From contig NZ_JAJNKB010000006.1 of assembly GCF_021533195.1 (NCBI RefSeq), forward strand, positions 220,854-284,853: a DNA stretch of 64,000 nt. The letters are read 5' to 3'. This document shows, one piece after another, positions 35,009-45,193 of the stretch. The position numbers were made by a program, and so were the translations under genes. The notes under the pieces are model-generated. The model made no database searches, was not told where the DNA came from, and was given only the letters and a program-made list of their open reading frames with translations. This DNA comes from Portibacter marinus. GTDB lineage: Bacteria > Bacteroidota > Bacteroidia > Chitinophagales > Saprospiraceae. Each line of letters begins with the position of its first letter. Position 1 is the first letter of the stretch.

Positions 35009-38000
35009 ATGTTAAAGGTTTTTCAAAAATTGTTTGGGACGAAGTATGACAGGGATGTTAAAACCTATAGCCCTGTAGTAGAGGAGATCAATGAGATTTT
35101 CGAGACTTATAGAGATATATCCAACGACGAACTAAGAAATAAGACACTAGATTTTAAAAATAGAATTGCCGAACACCTTCAGGGCATAGATTCTGATATC
35201 AATGCGCTCCAGGAGTCTGCAGATAATGAAGAAGATCTAACCAGAACCGAAGAGATCTACAATGAGATAGACGAATATGTCAAGAAAAGAGATGAGCATC
35301 TTGAAGAAATTCTGAAAGAAATCCTTCCCGAAGCTTTTGCAGTAGTTAAAGAAACCGCCAGGAGGTTCAGTGAAAATGCAGAATTAGCAGTTCACGCCAC
35401 ACAGCATGATAGGGACCTGGCTGCTAAGAAGTCTTATGTCACCATTAAAGGAGACAGAGCGATTTATCAAAATTCCTGGAAGGCTGCAGGTGGAGATATC
35501 ACCTGGAACATGGTACATTATGATGTACAATTGATAGGTGGCCAGGTGCTACATGATGGAAAGATTGCTGAGATGCAAACTGGTGAAGGTAAAACATTGG
35601 TAGCAACGCTTCCCGCGTATCTAAACGGTCTTTCAGGTCAAGGTGTGCACGTGATTACCGTGAATGACTATCTGGCCAGAAGGGATAGCGAATGGATCGG
35701 TCCAATTATGGAGTTTCTTCTCCTGACGATAGATTGCATTGACAAATACCGACCTCATTCCCAGGAAAGAAGAAGAGCTTATCAGTGCGATATCACCTAT
35801 GGTACCAATAATGAGTTTGGATTCGATTATCTAAGAGACAATATGGTGCGCAATGTCAATGAAAAAGTGCAGGGAAAACACCACTACACCATGGTGGATG
35901 AGGTGGATTCCGTACTGATAGATGATGCCAGAACACCTTTAATCATATCCGGACCAGTGCCCGAAGGTAGTGAAGAACAAGAATACAATGAATTAAAACC
36001 AAAGGTTCAGCGCCTATACGATGTTCAAAAAAAGCAAGCCACTCAATACCTTGCAGAGGCTAAAAGATTGGTGAAAGAAGGAAAGATCGGACATGGAGAA
36101 GGAGAAGCAGGCTTAGCTTTATTGAGAGCCTACAGATCACTGCCCAAATATCGGCCGTTGATTAAGTATCTTAGTGAAGAAGGAATCAAAGTTTTACTTC
36201 AGAAGACGGAAAACTTTTATATGCAGGAGCAGTCGAAGAACATGCACTTAGCTGACGAGCCTCTTTACTTTACGATTGACGAGAAGAATAGAAATGTGGA
36301 GTTGACAGAAAAAGGCTCTGAGTATCTTGCTAAAGGAGAGGAAGATCCTAATTTCTTCGTGATGCCTGATATTGCATTGGAAATTCAAGCACTTCAGGAA
36401 AAGAATCTTGAACCGGAACAAGAAAGAGAAGAGCGGGAAAAATTCATCAGCGATTATTCAATAAAATCACGCCGTCTACACTCTGTGAGTCAATTGCTGA
36501 AAGCTTATACTTTGTTTGAGAAAGACGAAGAGTACGTAGTGATGGATGGCCAGGTAAAGATCGTAGATGAGCAGACAGGTCGTATGATGGAAGGTCGAAG
36601 ATATTCAGATGGTCTCCACCAGGCTTTAGAAGCAAAGGAAAATGTCAAAGTAGGAGATATTACCCAGACCTATGCGACGGTTACACTTCAGAATTATTTT
36701 AGAATGTATCATAAGCTGGCGGGTATGACAGGGACTGCTGAAACAGAGGCCAGTGAATTTTGGGAGATCTACAAATTGGATGTAGTGGTTATTCCTACCA
36801 ATAAACCGATTGTTAGAGATGATCGTGAAGATTTAGTTTATAAGACAGCACGTGAAAAATTCAATGCAGTCATCGAAGAAATAGAATTGATGACCAAGCA
36901 AGGTCGTCCGGTATTGGTGGGTACAACCTCTGTAGAGATTTCTGAAAGACTGAGTAGAATGTTGCAAATGAAGGGCATTAAACATAATGTTCTGAATGCG
37001 AAGCAACACCAGCGAGAAGCGGACATTGTAGCTGAAGCAGGTAAAGCAGGCAATGTGACCATAGCGACGAACATGGCCGGTAGAGGTACCGATATAAAAA
37101 TCTCAGATGAAGTCAAAGCAGCTGGTGGTTTGGCAATTATTGCTACAGAAAGGCATGATTCAAGGCGAGTGGACAGGCAGTTAAGAGGTCGGGCAGGAAG
37201 GCAAGGAGATCCTGGATCTTCGCAGTTTTTCGTATCGCTGGAAGACAACCTAATGAGACTTTTCCATTCGGAGAGAATTGCTAAGGTAATGGACAGAATG
37301 GGTCACAAGGAAGGTGAGGTCATTCAGCATTCCATGGTGACTAAATCTCTGGAAAGAGCACAGAAGAAGGTAGAAGAAAATAACTTCGGAATCAGAAAGC
37401 GTCTACTGGAATATGATGATGTCATGAACATTCAGAGAGAGGCCATTTATAAAAAGCGTAACAATGCCCTTTCCGGAAATAGAATTGCTGTGGATATCAA
37501 CAACATGTTTAATGCGTTGGCAGAAAACATCGTTATAGACCATAAGGCAGCGGGCAATCACGACACTTTCAGAAACGAGGTATTGACTTCGCTAGGCTTT
37601 GATCCTAATATCGACGCAGCTACCTTTAAGGAAGGTAACGAAGAGGACTTGATTGAGCAGCTTAAAGCAGAGCTACATGAGTTCTATGGACGTAAAGCGG
37701 AGAAGATCAGTGAATTGTTATTTCCAGTAATCAAGAATGTCTATGAAAATGAAGGACATAGATATAAGAGAATTGCCATTCCTTTTACTGACGGAAGATC
37801 TAATCCACTTCCTGTTTCAGCTAATCTGGAAGAAACGGTAAAGTCCGGTGGTAAAACATTGATGAGAGAAATCGAAATGGCAGTAACCCTTGCATTGATA
37901 GATGAAAACTGGAAGGAACATTTGAGGTCAATGGATGAGCTTAAAGAATCGTCTCAGGCTGCCAGTTTTGAGCAGAAAGATCCTTTGGTCATATATAAAA

Positions 38001-38305
38001 TGGAAGCCTACGAACTCTTTGAAAACGTAGTGTATAATATCAATAGAGATGTGGCTTCTTATCTGATGAAGGGTCGAATTCTGCTGGGCAATAATCAAGA
38101 GATGTCTGAGGCCAGAGAGCAAAAAACAGACCTTTCGAATGTTAAAACCAGCCGCGCAGAGCAAGCTGCAAGAGCTGCAGCAGAAGGCGCCGGTAGGGGG
38201 CAAGCCAAGCCCGAAACATTTGTAAGAACAGAGAAGAAAGTAGGAAGAAACGATCCTTGTCCTTGTGGTAGTGGTAAGAAATACAAGCAATGCCACGGTA
38301 AATAA
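35009..38305 (+). CDS. secA: Preprotein translocase ATPase SecA
   Basis: SecA drives protein export through SecYEG by ATP hydrolysis. The 1098 residues are longer than the E. coli protein (901), as usual in Bacteroidota, which carry insertions in the first nucleotide-binding domain. Walker A is seen at 191-196 ([16 protein letters not shown]), with the [19 protein letters not shown]alker B region, [11 protein letters not shown] and [10 protein letters not shown] downstream. The C-terminus ends in a zinc-binding SEC-C motif ([20 protein letters not shown]). It heads a block with a SPOR protein (6-bp gap), rodA, tgt and lptF/G. Two candidate promoters of different types precede it. Confidence 0.98.
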   Translation: MLKVFQKLFGTKYDRDVKTYSPVVEEINEIFETYRDISNDELRNKTLDFKNRIAEHLQGIDSDINALQESADNEEDLTRTEEIYNEIDEYVKKRDEHLEEILKEILPEAFAVVKETARRFSENAELAVHATQHDRDLAAKKSYVTIKGDRAIYQNSWKAAGGDITWNMVHYDVQLIGGQVLHDGKIAEMQTGEGKTLVATLPAYLNGLSGQGVHVITVNDYLARRDSEWIGPIMEFLLLTIDCIDKYRPHSQERRRAYQCDITYGTNNEFGFDYLRDNMVRNVNEKVQGKHHYTMVDEVDSVLIDDARTPLIISGPVPEGSEEQEYNELKPKVQRLYDVQKKQATQYLAEAKRLVKEGKIGHGEGEAGLALLRAYRSLPKYRPLIKYLSEEGIKVLLQKTENFYMQEQSKNMHLADEPLYFTIDEKNRNVELTEKGSEYLAKGEEDPNFFVMPDIALEIQALQEKNLEPEQEREEREKFISDYSIKSRRLHSVSQLLKAYTLFEKDEEYVVMDGQVKIVDEQTGRMMEGRRYSDGLHQALEAKENVKVGDITQTYATVTLQNYFRMYHKLAGMTGTAETEASEFWEIYKLDVVVIPTNKPIVRDDREDLVYKTAREKFNAVIEEIELMTKQGRPVLVGTTSVEISERLSRMLQMKGIKHNVLNAKQHQREADIVAEAGKAGNVTIATNMAGRGTDIKISDEVKAAGGLAIIATERHDSRRVDRQLRGRAGRQGDPGSSQFFVSLEDNLMRLFHSERIAKVMDRMGHKEGEVIQHSMVTKSLERAQKKVEENNFGIRKRLLEYDDVMNIQREAIYKKRNNALSGNRIAVDINNMFNALAENIVIDHKAAGNHDTFRNEVLTSLGFDPNIDAATFKEGNEEDLIEQLKAELHEFYGRKAEKISELLFPVIKNVYENEGHRYKRIAIPFTDGRSNPLPVSANLEETVKSGGKTLMREIEMAVTLALIDENWKEHLRSMDELKESSQAASFEQKDPLVIYKMEAYELFENVVYNINRDVASYLMKGRILLGNNQEMSEAREQKTDLSNVKTSRAEQAARAAAEGAGRGQAKPETFVRTEKKVGRNDPCPCGSGKKYKQCHGK

Positions 38306-38311
38306 TTAAAT

Positions 38312-38692
38312 ATGAAACAGCTTTTATTCTTCTTCTTTTTGATAATAGGTGTGCCTATGTTTGCACAGGTCACCATAAATGAAGAACCTAAAATCTCGAG
38401 ATTGATGAATTCATATATCAGCCAGAGCAGGTCTACGGAATATGTACAAGGTTGGAGAATTCAATTGATCACCACTAATGATCGAAGAAAGATGGAAGCT
38501 GCCAGGGCTAAGTGTGCCAATTTATATCCCGGGTTGGAACCGGAATGGAAGCATGTCAGCCCATATTATCAGGTTCAGATTGGAGCATATCGAACCAAAT
38601 TGGAATTGCAAAGCTTCCTGTTGGCGCTGAAGGAAGATTTCCCTAATGCTATCCCCGTCATGGATAAAATTTTAGAGACAGAGTTACTGTAA
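38312..38692 (+). CDS. Secreted SPOR-domain protein
   Basis: 126 residues with a signal peptide (1-18, ending MFAQ) and a SPOR-like domain covering about 48-122 (WRIQLITTNDRRKMEAARAKCANLYPG, then YYQVQIGAYRTKLELQSFLLAL). SPOR domains bind denuded septal peptidoglycan. It starts 6 bp after secA and its stop directly abuts the rodA start, so all three are probably one transcript. A cell-wall role fits the neighbour rodA. Confidence 0.85.
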   Translation: MKQLLFFFFLIIGVPMFAQVTINEEPKISRLMNSYISQSRSTEYVQGWRIQLITTNDRRKMEAARAKCANLYPGLEPEWKHVSPYYQVQIGAYRTKLELQSFLLALKEDFPNAIPVMDKILETELL

Positions 38693-40078
38693 ATGGCTAG
38701 AGCAACTTCCGGCATCAGATCGGGTATAGATTGGGTAGCATTATCTACTTATCTCGCACTTGTCTTGATCGGCTGGTTGATGATTTATTCTTCTACGGTG
38801 GAGGGGAATGTTGGTTTTCAGCTATCAGAACTCTTGAGTGGCCATTTTTTCTGGGTTGTTATTTCTTTATTTACCTTCATATGTGCGCTGTTCATTGATT
38901 GGAAATTTTGGGACACATTTTCCTCAGTATTCTACGCCATTGGAATCCTGGCATTGGTCGGCGTTTTGTTTTTTGGTGTGGTTCGTAATGGAGCTACCTC
39001 ATGGTACTCTATCTTTGGTTTCTCAATTCAACCCGGTGAATTGGTTAAATTTTTCACATGTCTTGTGGTGTCTTCATTTTTAGCTTCTTATAAAACAGAT
39101 CTAAAAAATGTGCGGCATCAGTTGACCGCTATTGGATTATTTCTGCTGCCTTCATTTTTAATTATTTTGCAACCGGACGCTGGGTCAGCACTGGTCTATT
39201 TCTCTTTTTTTATTTTACTATTTAGAGAAGGAATTACTCCATTGTATCATGTCATCGGACTATCACTGATTGCCATATTTGCTTTCAGTCTAATTTTAGG
39301 ACCTCCTATTATGATCTTTCTTTTAATAGGTCTAGGAATTGGGGTCCTGGCCATGAACTTCAAAAATAGGTTGATTTGGCTTGCGGGAATCGTAATTGCG
39401 GCAATTTTGAGCGTGGCTTTTGTTCCCAGCAGCGATTTTCTTTACGTTTTGTTGGCCTCAGTGGCACTTTTTATGATCGTCGTTTTCCTCCAATGGGACA
39501 AAAAGAAGATCTCCTATTATGTATTGGTAGGATCAGTAATTGTTTTTTCTTCGTTATTTTCCTTTGGGTCAAATTGGGCATTTGAAAGGTTTTTGGCTCC
39601 ACACCAGCAAGATCGGATCAATGTATGGTTGAGGCCTGGTATCGCCAGTTATGATGTGAAGTATAATATTATTCAATCAAAATTGGCCATTGGTTCAGGT
39701 GGCTTGCAAGGCAAGGGTTTTTTAGAAGGAGATATGACCAAACTGAATTATGTACCTGTAAAATCTTCTGATTTTATATTTAGCATTATTGGTGAAGAGC
39801 AGGGATTTCTAGGAGTCATAAGCGTCATCTTGTTATTTATTCTATTGCTCTATAGGATCATCGTTATTGCTGAACGCTCTAAAAGTAATTTTGTGCGTCA
39901 TTATGCTTATGGTGTAGCGGGTATTATTTTCATACACTATTTTATAAATATCGGGATGACGATGGGCATAATGCCCGTAATAGGTATACCTTTGCCATTT
40001 TTAAGTCAGGGTGGTTCTTCCTTACTTGCATTTTCACTAATGATAGGAGTACTACTGAAAATGGATTTGTCCAGATAA
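38693..40078 (+). CDS. rodA: Rod shape-determining peptidoglycan polymerase RodA (SEDS family)
   Basis: 461 residues with about ten or more membrane helices. The SEDS signatures include QPGELVKFFTCLVVSS, QPDAGSALVYF and the C-terminal GSGGLQGKGFLEGDMTKLNYVPVKSSDFIFSIIGEEQGFLG and PLPFLSQGGSS. RodA polymerises glycan strands for elongation. The enzyme is longer than E. coli RodA (370), with extra helices in the middle (about 205-275), a common Bacteroidota feature. No mreB, mreC or pbp2 gene is in the window. tgt starts one base after it. Confidence 0.93.
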   Translation: MARATSGIRSGIDWVALSTYLALVLIGWLMIYSSTVEGNVGFQLSELLSGHFFWVVISLFTFICALFIDWKFWDTFSSVFYAIGILALVGVLFFGVVRNGATSWYSIFGFSIQPGELVKFFTCLVVSSFLASYKTDLKNVRHQLTAIGLFLLPSFLIILQPDAGSALVYFSFFILLFREGITPLYHVIGLSLIAIFAFSLILGPPIMIFLLIGLGIGVLAMNFKNRLIWLAGIVIAAILSVAFVPSSDFLYVLLASVALFMIVVFLQWDKKKISYYVLVGSVIVFSSLFSFGSNWAFERFLAPHQQDRINVWLRPGIASYDVKYNIIQSKLAIGSGGLQGKGFLEGDMTKLNYVPVKSSDFIFSIIGEEQGFLGVISVILLFILLLYRIIVIAERSKSNFVRHYAYGVAGIIFIHYFINIGMTMGIMPVIGIPLPFLSQGGSSLLAFSLMIGVLLKMDLSR

Positions 40079-40079
40079 A

Positions 40080-41210
40080 ATGAAATTTGAAATTGCTACA
40101 AAAGATCCGGAATCTCGCGCTCGCGCCGGATCTATCATTACAGGACATGGTGTGATCGAAACGCCAATTTTTATGCCTGTAGGAACCATTGGAACGGTAA
40201 AAGGTATACATCAACGAGAGTTGGAAGATGTGATTAATGCTGACATCATACTTGGAAATACCTACCACTTGTATTTGCGTCCGGGTATCGATATCATCAA
40301 CAAAGCTGGCGGGCTTCACAAGTTTATATCCTGGGATAGACCCATTCTTACTGACAGTGGCGGATACCAGGTTTATTCACTAAGCAATAATCGAAAAATT
40401 AAGGAAGAAGGAGTGATGTTTTCAAGCCATATCGATGGTTCCAAGCATTTCTTTACACCCGAAAAGGCCATTGACATACAGAAAAAGATAGGTGCTGATA
40501 TCATCATGGCTTTCGACGAATGCACGCCTTATCCCTGTGCGTATGATTATGCGAAAAGAAGCATGAAAATGACTCATAGATGGTTGGACAGATGTCTGGA
40601 GCACATGCGCAAAAGTGATGGACTTTACGGATATGAGCAATGTCTTGCGCCTATCGTCCAGGGGAGTGTCTATAAAGACCTTCGAAAAGAATCCGCAGAG
40701 TTTATTGCCAGCCGAGGAGCGGATATCAATGCGATAGGGGGACTTTCTGTAGGAGAGCCACATGAGGATATGTATGCTATGACAGATGTGGTTACTGAAA
40801 TATTACCGGAAGATAAACCGAGATACTTGATGGGAGTGGGTACGCCTGCGAATTTGCTGGAGAGCATTGCGCTGGGAATAGATATGTTCGATTGTGTATT
40901 GCCTACAAGAAATGCCAGGCATGGTTTGATTTATACATCTGACGGGGTCATCAATATTAAAAATGCGAAATGGGCAGATGATTTTAGCCCTTTGGATGCC
41001 AATCTTGGGATTGAAACCAGCTCAAGATTTACAAAGGCTTATGTAAGGCATTTGTTTCAGGTCAAAGAATTGTTAGGGGCACAGATTACCAGTCTTCATA
41101 ATCTTAGTTTTTTCCTCCAACTTGTCAGAGAAGCCAGACGCAGAATACAGGATGGAACGTTTGTAAACTGGAAGAATAACTTAGTACCTAAATTATCTCA
41201 AAGGATATAG
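40080..41210 (+). CDS. tgt: tRNA-guanine transglycosylase
   Basis: Tgt exchanges guanine 34 for the queuosine precursor preQ1 in GUN-anticodon tRNAs. The 376 residues have the catalytic elements TDSGGYQVYSL (Asp92), MAFDECTPYP (Asp146), LSVGEPHEDM and the nucleophile region MFDCVLPTRNARHG (Asp271). The zinc site of the bacterial enzyme, CxCxxC plus a distant His, is not present: the corresponding stretch reads PLDANLGIETSSRFTKAY without any Cys, although the later His (about 340, SLHNL) is kept. I recall the same loss in other Bacteroidota, so this looks like a lineage trait. It abuts rodA by one base and is followed by lptF/G after 5 bp. Confidence 0.95.
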   Translation: MKFEIATKDPESRARAGSIITGHGVIETPIFMPVGTIGTVKGIHQRELEDVINADIILGNTYHLYLRPGIDIINKAGGLHKFISWDRPILTDSGGYQVYSLSNNRKIKEEGVMFSSHIDGSKHFFTPEKAIDIQKKIGADIIMAFDECTPYPCAYDYAKRSMKMTHRWLDRCLEHMRKSDGLYGYEQCLAPIVQGSVYKDLRKESAEFIASRGADINAIGGLSVGEPHEDMYAMTDVVTEILPEDKPRYLMGVGTPANLLESIALGIDMFDCVLPTRNARHGLIYTSDGVINIKNAKWADDFSPLDANLGIETSSRFTKAYVRHLFQVKELLGAQITSLHNLSFFLQLVREARRRIQDGTFVNWKNNLVPKLSQRI

Positions 41211-41215
41211 TCGAT

Positions 41216-42304
41216 TTGCTTAAAAAGATAGACATATACATCATAAAAAAGTATCTCAAGACTTTTTTCTTTACCATTTTGTTAATCACAATGGTGGCTG
41301 TCGTCATAGATTTTAGTGAGAAAGTCGAGAAGTTTCTAAATCAAAGTATCAGTTTTAACGAGATTGTATTCGACTATTATGTGAATTTTATTCCATGGAT
41401 CAATGGATTACTGTGGCCACTCTTTGCATTAATAGCAGTCATATTTTTTACCAGTAGGATGGCCAAAGATTCTGAAATCATTTCAATATTGGCCTCGGGT
41501 GTGAGCTATTATCGTTTATTAGTTCCCTATCTGGTGGCAGCTTCTTTTCTTGCATCACTACTATGGGTAGGCAACAACTACATTATCCCACGAAGTACGA
41601 AAATCAAGGCAAATTTTGAAAATGAATACATCTGGAGGGGCAATAAAAAAACCTTAAATGAAAACGTGCATATGCGCATTGGTCCGGATGAAAAGATCTT
41701 TGTAAGGTATTTTAGGTTAAGAGATAGCACCATGATCGATTTTCGTCTGGAGACTTTTGAAGATGGCGAACTTCGTAGATTATTGAAAGCCAAAAGACTG
41801 AAATATGATAATTCCAGTGGAAGGTGGACCATGAAAGACTATATGGTCAGAACTTTCGATGGGATGAAGGAAACGCTGGATTCGGAATCGGGCGAAGAGT
41901 TGGACACTTTGCTGAACTTCACTCCTGAAGAGTTTATAAGATTTGCCAATCAAATGGAAATGATGACGTCACCCGAGATCATGCGTTATGTGGAAGATCA
42001 AAATTCCAAGGGCCTCCAGAATCCGAAAAAGTTCATGGTGGAATATCATAGAAGGAACGCTGACCCTTTTACCATCATTATTCTCACTGTAATTGGCGTC
42101 TCTTTGGCTTCAAGAAAGGTTCGTGGAGGATTAGGCTTGAACTTGGCACTTGGTTTACTGCTGGGCTCCATTTTCGTCTTGATTTCCAAATTTTCGACCA
42201 GTTTTGCATTTAGTCAGACTCTGACACCCATGCTGGGCATATGGATTCCCAATATGGTATTTGCTGTTGTGGCAATTGTTTTGTTGACAAGGGCACAAAA
42301 ATAG
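41216..42304 (+). CDS. LptF/LptG family lipopolysaccharide export permease
   Basis: 362 residues of the LptF/LptG family, which pair with the ATPase LptB to extract lipopolysaccharide from the inner membrane. Six membrane helices are placed as expected, three near the N-terminus (about 14-35, 55-75 and 95-115) and three near the C-terminus (about 285-360). A periplasmic beta-jellyroll lies between them (about 125-275). The start is a TTG five bases after the tgt stop. Which of LptF or LptG it is cannot be decided here, and some Bacteroidota split these genes across the chromosome. Confidence 0.9.
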   Translation: MLKKIDIYIIKKYLKTFFFTILLITMVAVVIDFSEKVEKFLNQSISFNEIVFDYYVNFIPWINGLLWPLFALIAVIFFTSRMAKDSEIISILASGVSYYRLLVPYLVAASFLASLLWVGNNYIIPRSTKIKANFENEYIWRGNKKTLNENVHMRIGPDEKIFVRYFRLRDSTMIDFRLETFEDGELRRLLKAKRLKYDNSSGRWTMKDYMVRTFDGMKETLDSESGEELDTLLNFTPEEFIRFANQMEMMTSPEIMRYVEDQNSKGLQNPKKFMVEYHRRNADPFTIIILTVIGVSLASRKVRGGLGLNLALGLLLGSIFVLISKFSTSFAFSQTLTPMLGIWIPNMVFAVVAIVLLTRAQK

Positions 42305-42361
42305 GCTTGGGCAAGTGTTATGACCACCTTATGTTAATGGGAGATCAAGATTTACCGTCCT

Positions 42362-43423
42362 TTAAAACCTGGTAAATTTTATTTGATTTTCTCCCTGGCT
42401 AGTCACCAATGTAGCTACATATATTCCGGCCATCAGTCCTCCTACATTTAAACTAAAATGATTAGTTGAGAACAGTCGATAATCGATGAGCTTACCATCT
42501 ATACCATAAACAATCAATCTATTTTGACCTTCAGGCACCTCAGTTATTTCAATGGATTCACTAAATAACGAATAGGTCATTTTTACATCATTGGTTTTTG
42601 TTTCCACTATTGGCACAGCCAATTCGCAATCATCACTAATCATTTCAGTACAATAGGTTCGCGTCGCCAAACTGCAATCAAGCACGAAAGGATTGGGGTG
42701 TTGTTGCCATTGAGCGATCAACCAGGTGCGGGTGTATTCAGCACTATCGACAGGATCTTCAAAGTGCCAATTACATAAATCCGGGAGCATATCCCAAAAA
42801 AAGTCAGGATCCTCTGCGTCAGCCTGAGCTTTATACATGGTATAAAAATACATAACAGCACGAGCCACATTTCCTTTATGAGATTCTCTAGGCTCAAAAA
42901 CCTGCCATTTCCACTCACTGTATTCATCAAGGTTTTCGTGAGGTTTTGTCAATAGCGTTTGATCTTTCCAAAACCATTTGGTTGCTTTGTCATCTTCAAT
43001 ATCGCCAAAAGGGAAATTGCTTCTTTCTTCATTAACCATTGCTCTTGCTGGATACAGGTGGTGCATATCACTTTTGGCATTTCCAAATGCTGCTCCTTTG
43101 CTCCTTGGATAAGTATGCTCTGTATTGATACCATTATCAGCACCATTCATAAAAACAGTTGTTGTCGGGTCACGATTCGGATCCATGTATAATGTATGCC
43201 CACTGTACACACATTCCAGACTGTCATTGACCGCATAGACCTCTCTGAACATGGTGTCTCTGGTAGTTCCATAATCGAAGAATAAAATAGTAGCTTTATA
43301 TTGATCGACCACTTCATCAAGCAGTATTTCACCAGAAAGCTCTGGGAATAGTCTTTCCTGCTGATATTGACCCAAAGCCAGCATTGACATCATTAAAAAA
43401 GAGGATAATAAAATACTTCTCAC
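42362..43423 (-). CDS. Secreted endonuclease I family nuclease with T9SS type A sorting domain
   Basis: 353 residues with a signal peptide (1-18, ending MLALGQ). The endonuclease I (EndA/NucM) catalytic domain spans about 30-265, with NTEHTYPRSKGAAFGNAKSDMHHLYPARAMVNEERSNFPFG; the HHL and downstream Asn of the beta-beta-alpha metal site are visible. A C-terminal T9SS type A sorting domain follows (about 275-353, ending GLMAGIYVATLVTSQGENQIKFTRF). It should degrade extracellular DNA for nutrition or biofilm turnover. The GTG start overlaps the TGA of the upstream membrane lipoprotein gene (GTGA), so the two are coupled. Confidence 0.92.
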   Translation of the reverse strand: MRSILLSSFLMMSMLALGQYQQERLFPELSGEILLDEVVDQYKATILFFDYGTTRDTMFREVYAVNDSLECVYSGHTLYMDPNRDPTTTVFMNGADNGINTEHTYPRSKGAAFGNAKSDMHHLYPARAMVNEERSNFPFGDIEDDKATKWFWKDQTLLTKPHENLDEYSEWKWQVFEPRESHKGNVARAVMYFYTMYKAQADAEDPDFFWDMLPDLCNWHFEDPVDSAEYTRTWLIAQWQQHPNPFVLDCSLATRTYCTEMISDDCELAVPIVETKTNDVKMTYSLFSESIEITEVPEGQNRLIVYGIDGKLIDYRLFSTNHFSLNVGGLMAGIYVATLVTSQGENQIKFTRF

Positions 43424-44151
43424 TCAAATGGGTTTTCAATTCCTAATTCCTCATAGGATTGTGCACTCTTAATTTCTGAAATCTCCATAGTATAAATAGA
43501 GCCTCCATGCTTGGTGGCTAGTTCTGCACCCGTATCTAGGCTCTTCCATGCTTCCCAACTCGTATAAAGACCCTTGATCGGAAGAACTTGTGTCCACATC
43601 TTCCAGCCGGTAGGTCTTCCATTTTCATCTAGAATCCAAAGAAAACTATCACCGGGAGTTACACCTCCAGAACTATATGAGACCAGTAAGGCTTCTTCGT
43701 CATTCTCCAACTTCACGAGTTTTCTGGTCGTGCCTTCATCTCTAGCTTTTACCGGTGCATTGAGCCAAAACATATCATTACAAAAGAAGCCGAATGCCTT
43801 ATCAATTTCTTTTCGCTTATCCTCACCTTCTAATGCTTTACCATCCTTTGTAACCCTACCATCATATTGATCTAGGTTCATTAAGACTTCTGAATCCTTC
43901 CATGCTACACGCAGATCGGTGGTTTCTTTGTCCCAAAGATATTGATGTATTCCCATAAAATTCCAGGTCACTAATTTTGTACTATCCCACGCTTTCTTAT
44001 CGACAGCATCAAACATTTTATCCGTAAGAGCTTCAGCTGCTGGACCTTCAGTGCCTTCTGGCAGCTTTTCACTGAGTAGAAAACATGCACCAAGACTTAA
44101 AATCACCAATACAAGTAGACCAATACCTAAAAACTTAAAAACTTTTTTCAT
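43420..44151 (-). CDS. Membrane-anchored exported protein coupled to the T9SS nuclease
   Basis: About 243 residues, starting at the Met of MKKVFKFLG (44151); two earlier in-frame Met codons are possible. A hydrophobic N-terminus (about 7-26, LGIGLLVLVILSLGACFLL) could be a lipoprotein signal with Cys at LGAC or an uncleaved anchor. The mature region (about 30-243) is acidic with Trp-rich strands (VTWNFMGIHQYLWD, then FLWILDENGRPTGWKMWTQ). I do not recognise a family. It precedes the nuclease with a four-base overlap, so the two are expected to be made together. Confidence 0.7.
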   Translation of the reverse strand: MKKVFKFLGIGLLVLVILSLGACFLLSEKLPEGTEGPAAEALTDKMFDAVDKKAWDSTKLVTWNFMGIHQYLWDKETTDLRVAWKDSEVLMNLDQYDGRVTKDGKALEGEDKRKEIDKAFGFFCNDMFWLNAPVKARDEGTTRKLVKLENDEEALLVSYSSGGVTPGDSFLWILDENGRPTGWKMWTQVLPIKGLYTSWEAWKSLDTGAELATKHGGSIYTMEISEIKSAQSYEELGIENPFE

Positions 44152-44187
44152 ACGCATAATACAGCGCACGAAGATAAATTGTTTAGT

Positions 44188-45039
44188 CTAATTTAATACG
44201 CCAGACGTTGGAATTACTTTTCCTACTACAGGTCCACCTAAGACAAAAGGTGGAGCAAAGGTAGGTACTGTGCCCATTCCCAAGACATTATACAAAAATG
44301 TCGACTGTAGCCAAATTACAAAATAGCCAGATGCCATACTACTGAAAGAAGCCACCTTGCCTCTGTTCACGTCGTTTTTCATTTCAGAGGGTAATTTCGA
44401 CATGATCTGATTTGTTATCATTTCTTGATTAGTCAATAAATATTCGCTGAACGAAGGGCAGGATTGCAGCGGTGTGGGAACATTTGGCATAGGAGGCGCT
44501 GTGGGAGCAGGGAAGAAAGAGAAAGAGGGGTACCAGGGTAACCCCGGAACTATAAGACTACTTGCCCATTGTAAAAGGTGCTGCCCCATTACATTGCCAA
44601 CAGCTTTAGCCATTGCTAGGTCTTCCTGATCTTTAGCCTTACCAGCCAGATTTCCATAAATTAATCCCGAAACATTGGGGGCACTCAGGCATCCTGGAGC
44701 ACCAATAGCGGATGGCCCTTGTATTTGAACGTTTGTAAATCTAGCAGAGGATTTAAAAACCTGATGTCCGTCGATCACGGCATCTAACATATCGTTCGGA
44801 CTAAGATTAGTACCTACTCCGGTTTCTTCAGCAACTTCAGCAGTCTGATTTTGCTCGGTCTCTGCTTGTTGCTGTTGCTGCTCTTGCGCAGGTTTGCTCA
44901 GATTCTGATTCACAGCCATATTCTGAGTAGATGAAAACATAGCGGGAGGAGCCATACTGGATGTAGAATGAAAATTTGTTGCCGCAGGAGAAGGCGTTTG
45001 TACTTTTTTCTCTTCCAATGGTGATTTTGAGAGCTGCAT
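44188..45039 (-). CDS. Unrecognised Pro/Gln-rich protein with hydrophobic C-terminus
   Basis: 283 residues without a classical signal peptide. The first 75 are low complexity, rich in Ser, Pro, Gln and Glu (QNLSKPAQEQQQQQAETEQN). A middle part (about 80-150) and a hydrophobic, Pro-rich section follow (about 155-283), with SLIVPGLPWYPSFSFFPAPTAPPMPNVPTPLQSC and the end VPTFAPPFVLGGPVVGKVIPTSGVLN. The absence of a signal together with the Gly-Pro C-terminal repeat reminds me of cargo or spike-associated proteins of contractile injection systems, but no such locus is nearby, so this is only a guess. It is a single gene between the nuclease pair and a flavin reductase. Confidence 0.55.
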   Translation of the reverse strand: MQLSKSPLEEKKVQTPSPAATNFHSTSSMAPPAMFSSTQNMAVNQNLSKPAQEQQQQQAETEQNQTAEVAEETGVGTNLSPNDMLDAVIDGHQVFKSSARFTNVQIQGPSAIGAPGCLSAPNVSGLIYGNLAGKAKDQEDLAMAKAVGNVMGQHLLQWASSLIVPGLPWYPSFSFFPAPTAPPMPNVPTPLQSCPSFSEYLLTNQEMITNQIMSKLPSEMKNDVNRGKVASFSSMASGYFVIWLQSTFLYNVLGMGTVPTFAPPFVLGGPVVGKVIPTSGVLN

Positions 45040-45193
45040 CTGAACTGTTTTATTGCAATTTGTGAAAAATTATATAAAAATGCATACCCAGAAACAGGTA
45101 AATTTAGCCAGTAAGAATTATCAAGAGGGGACCAGGAAACTATTTATTCTGGCATGTGTTATGAGGTTTTTATGATAGATTAAATGATTTGAA

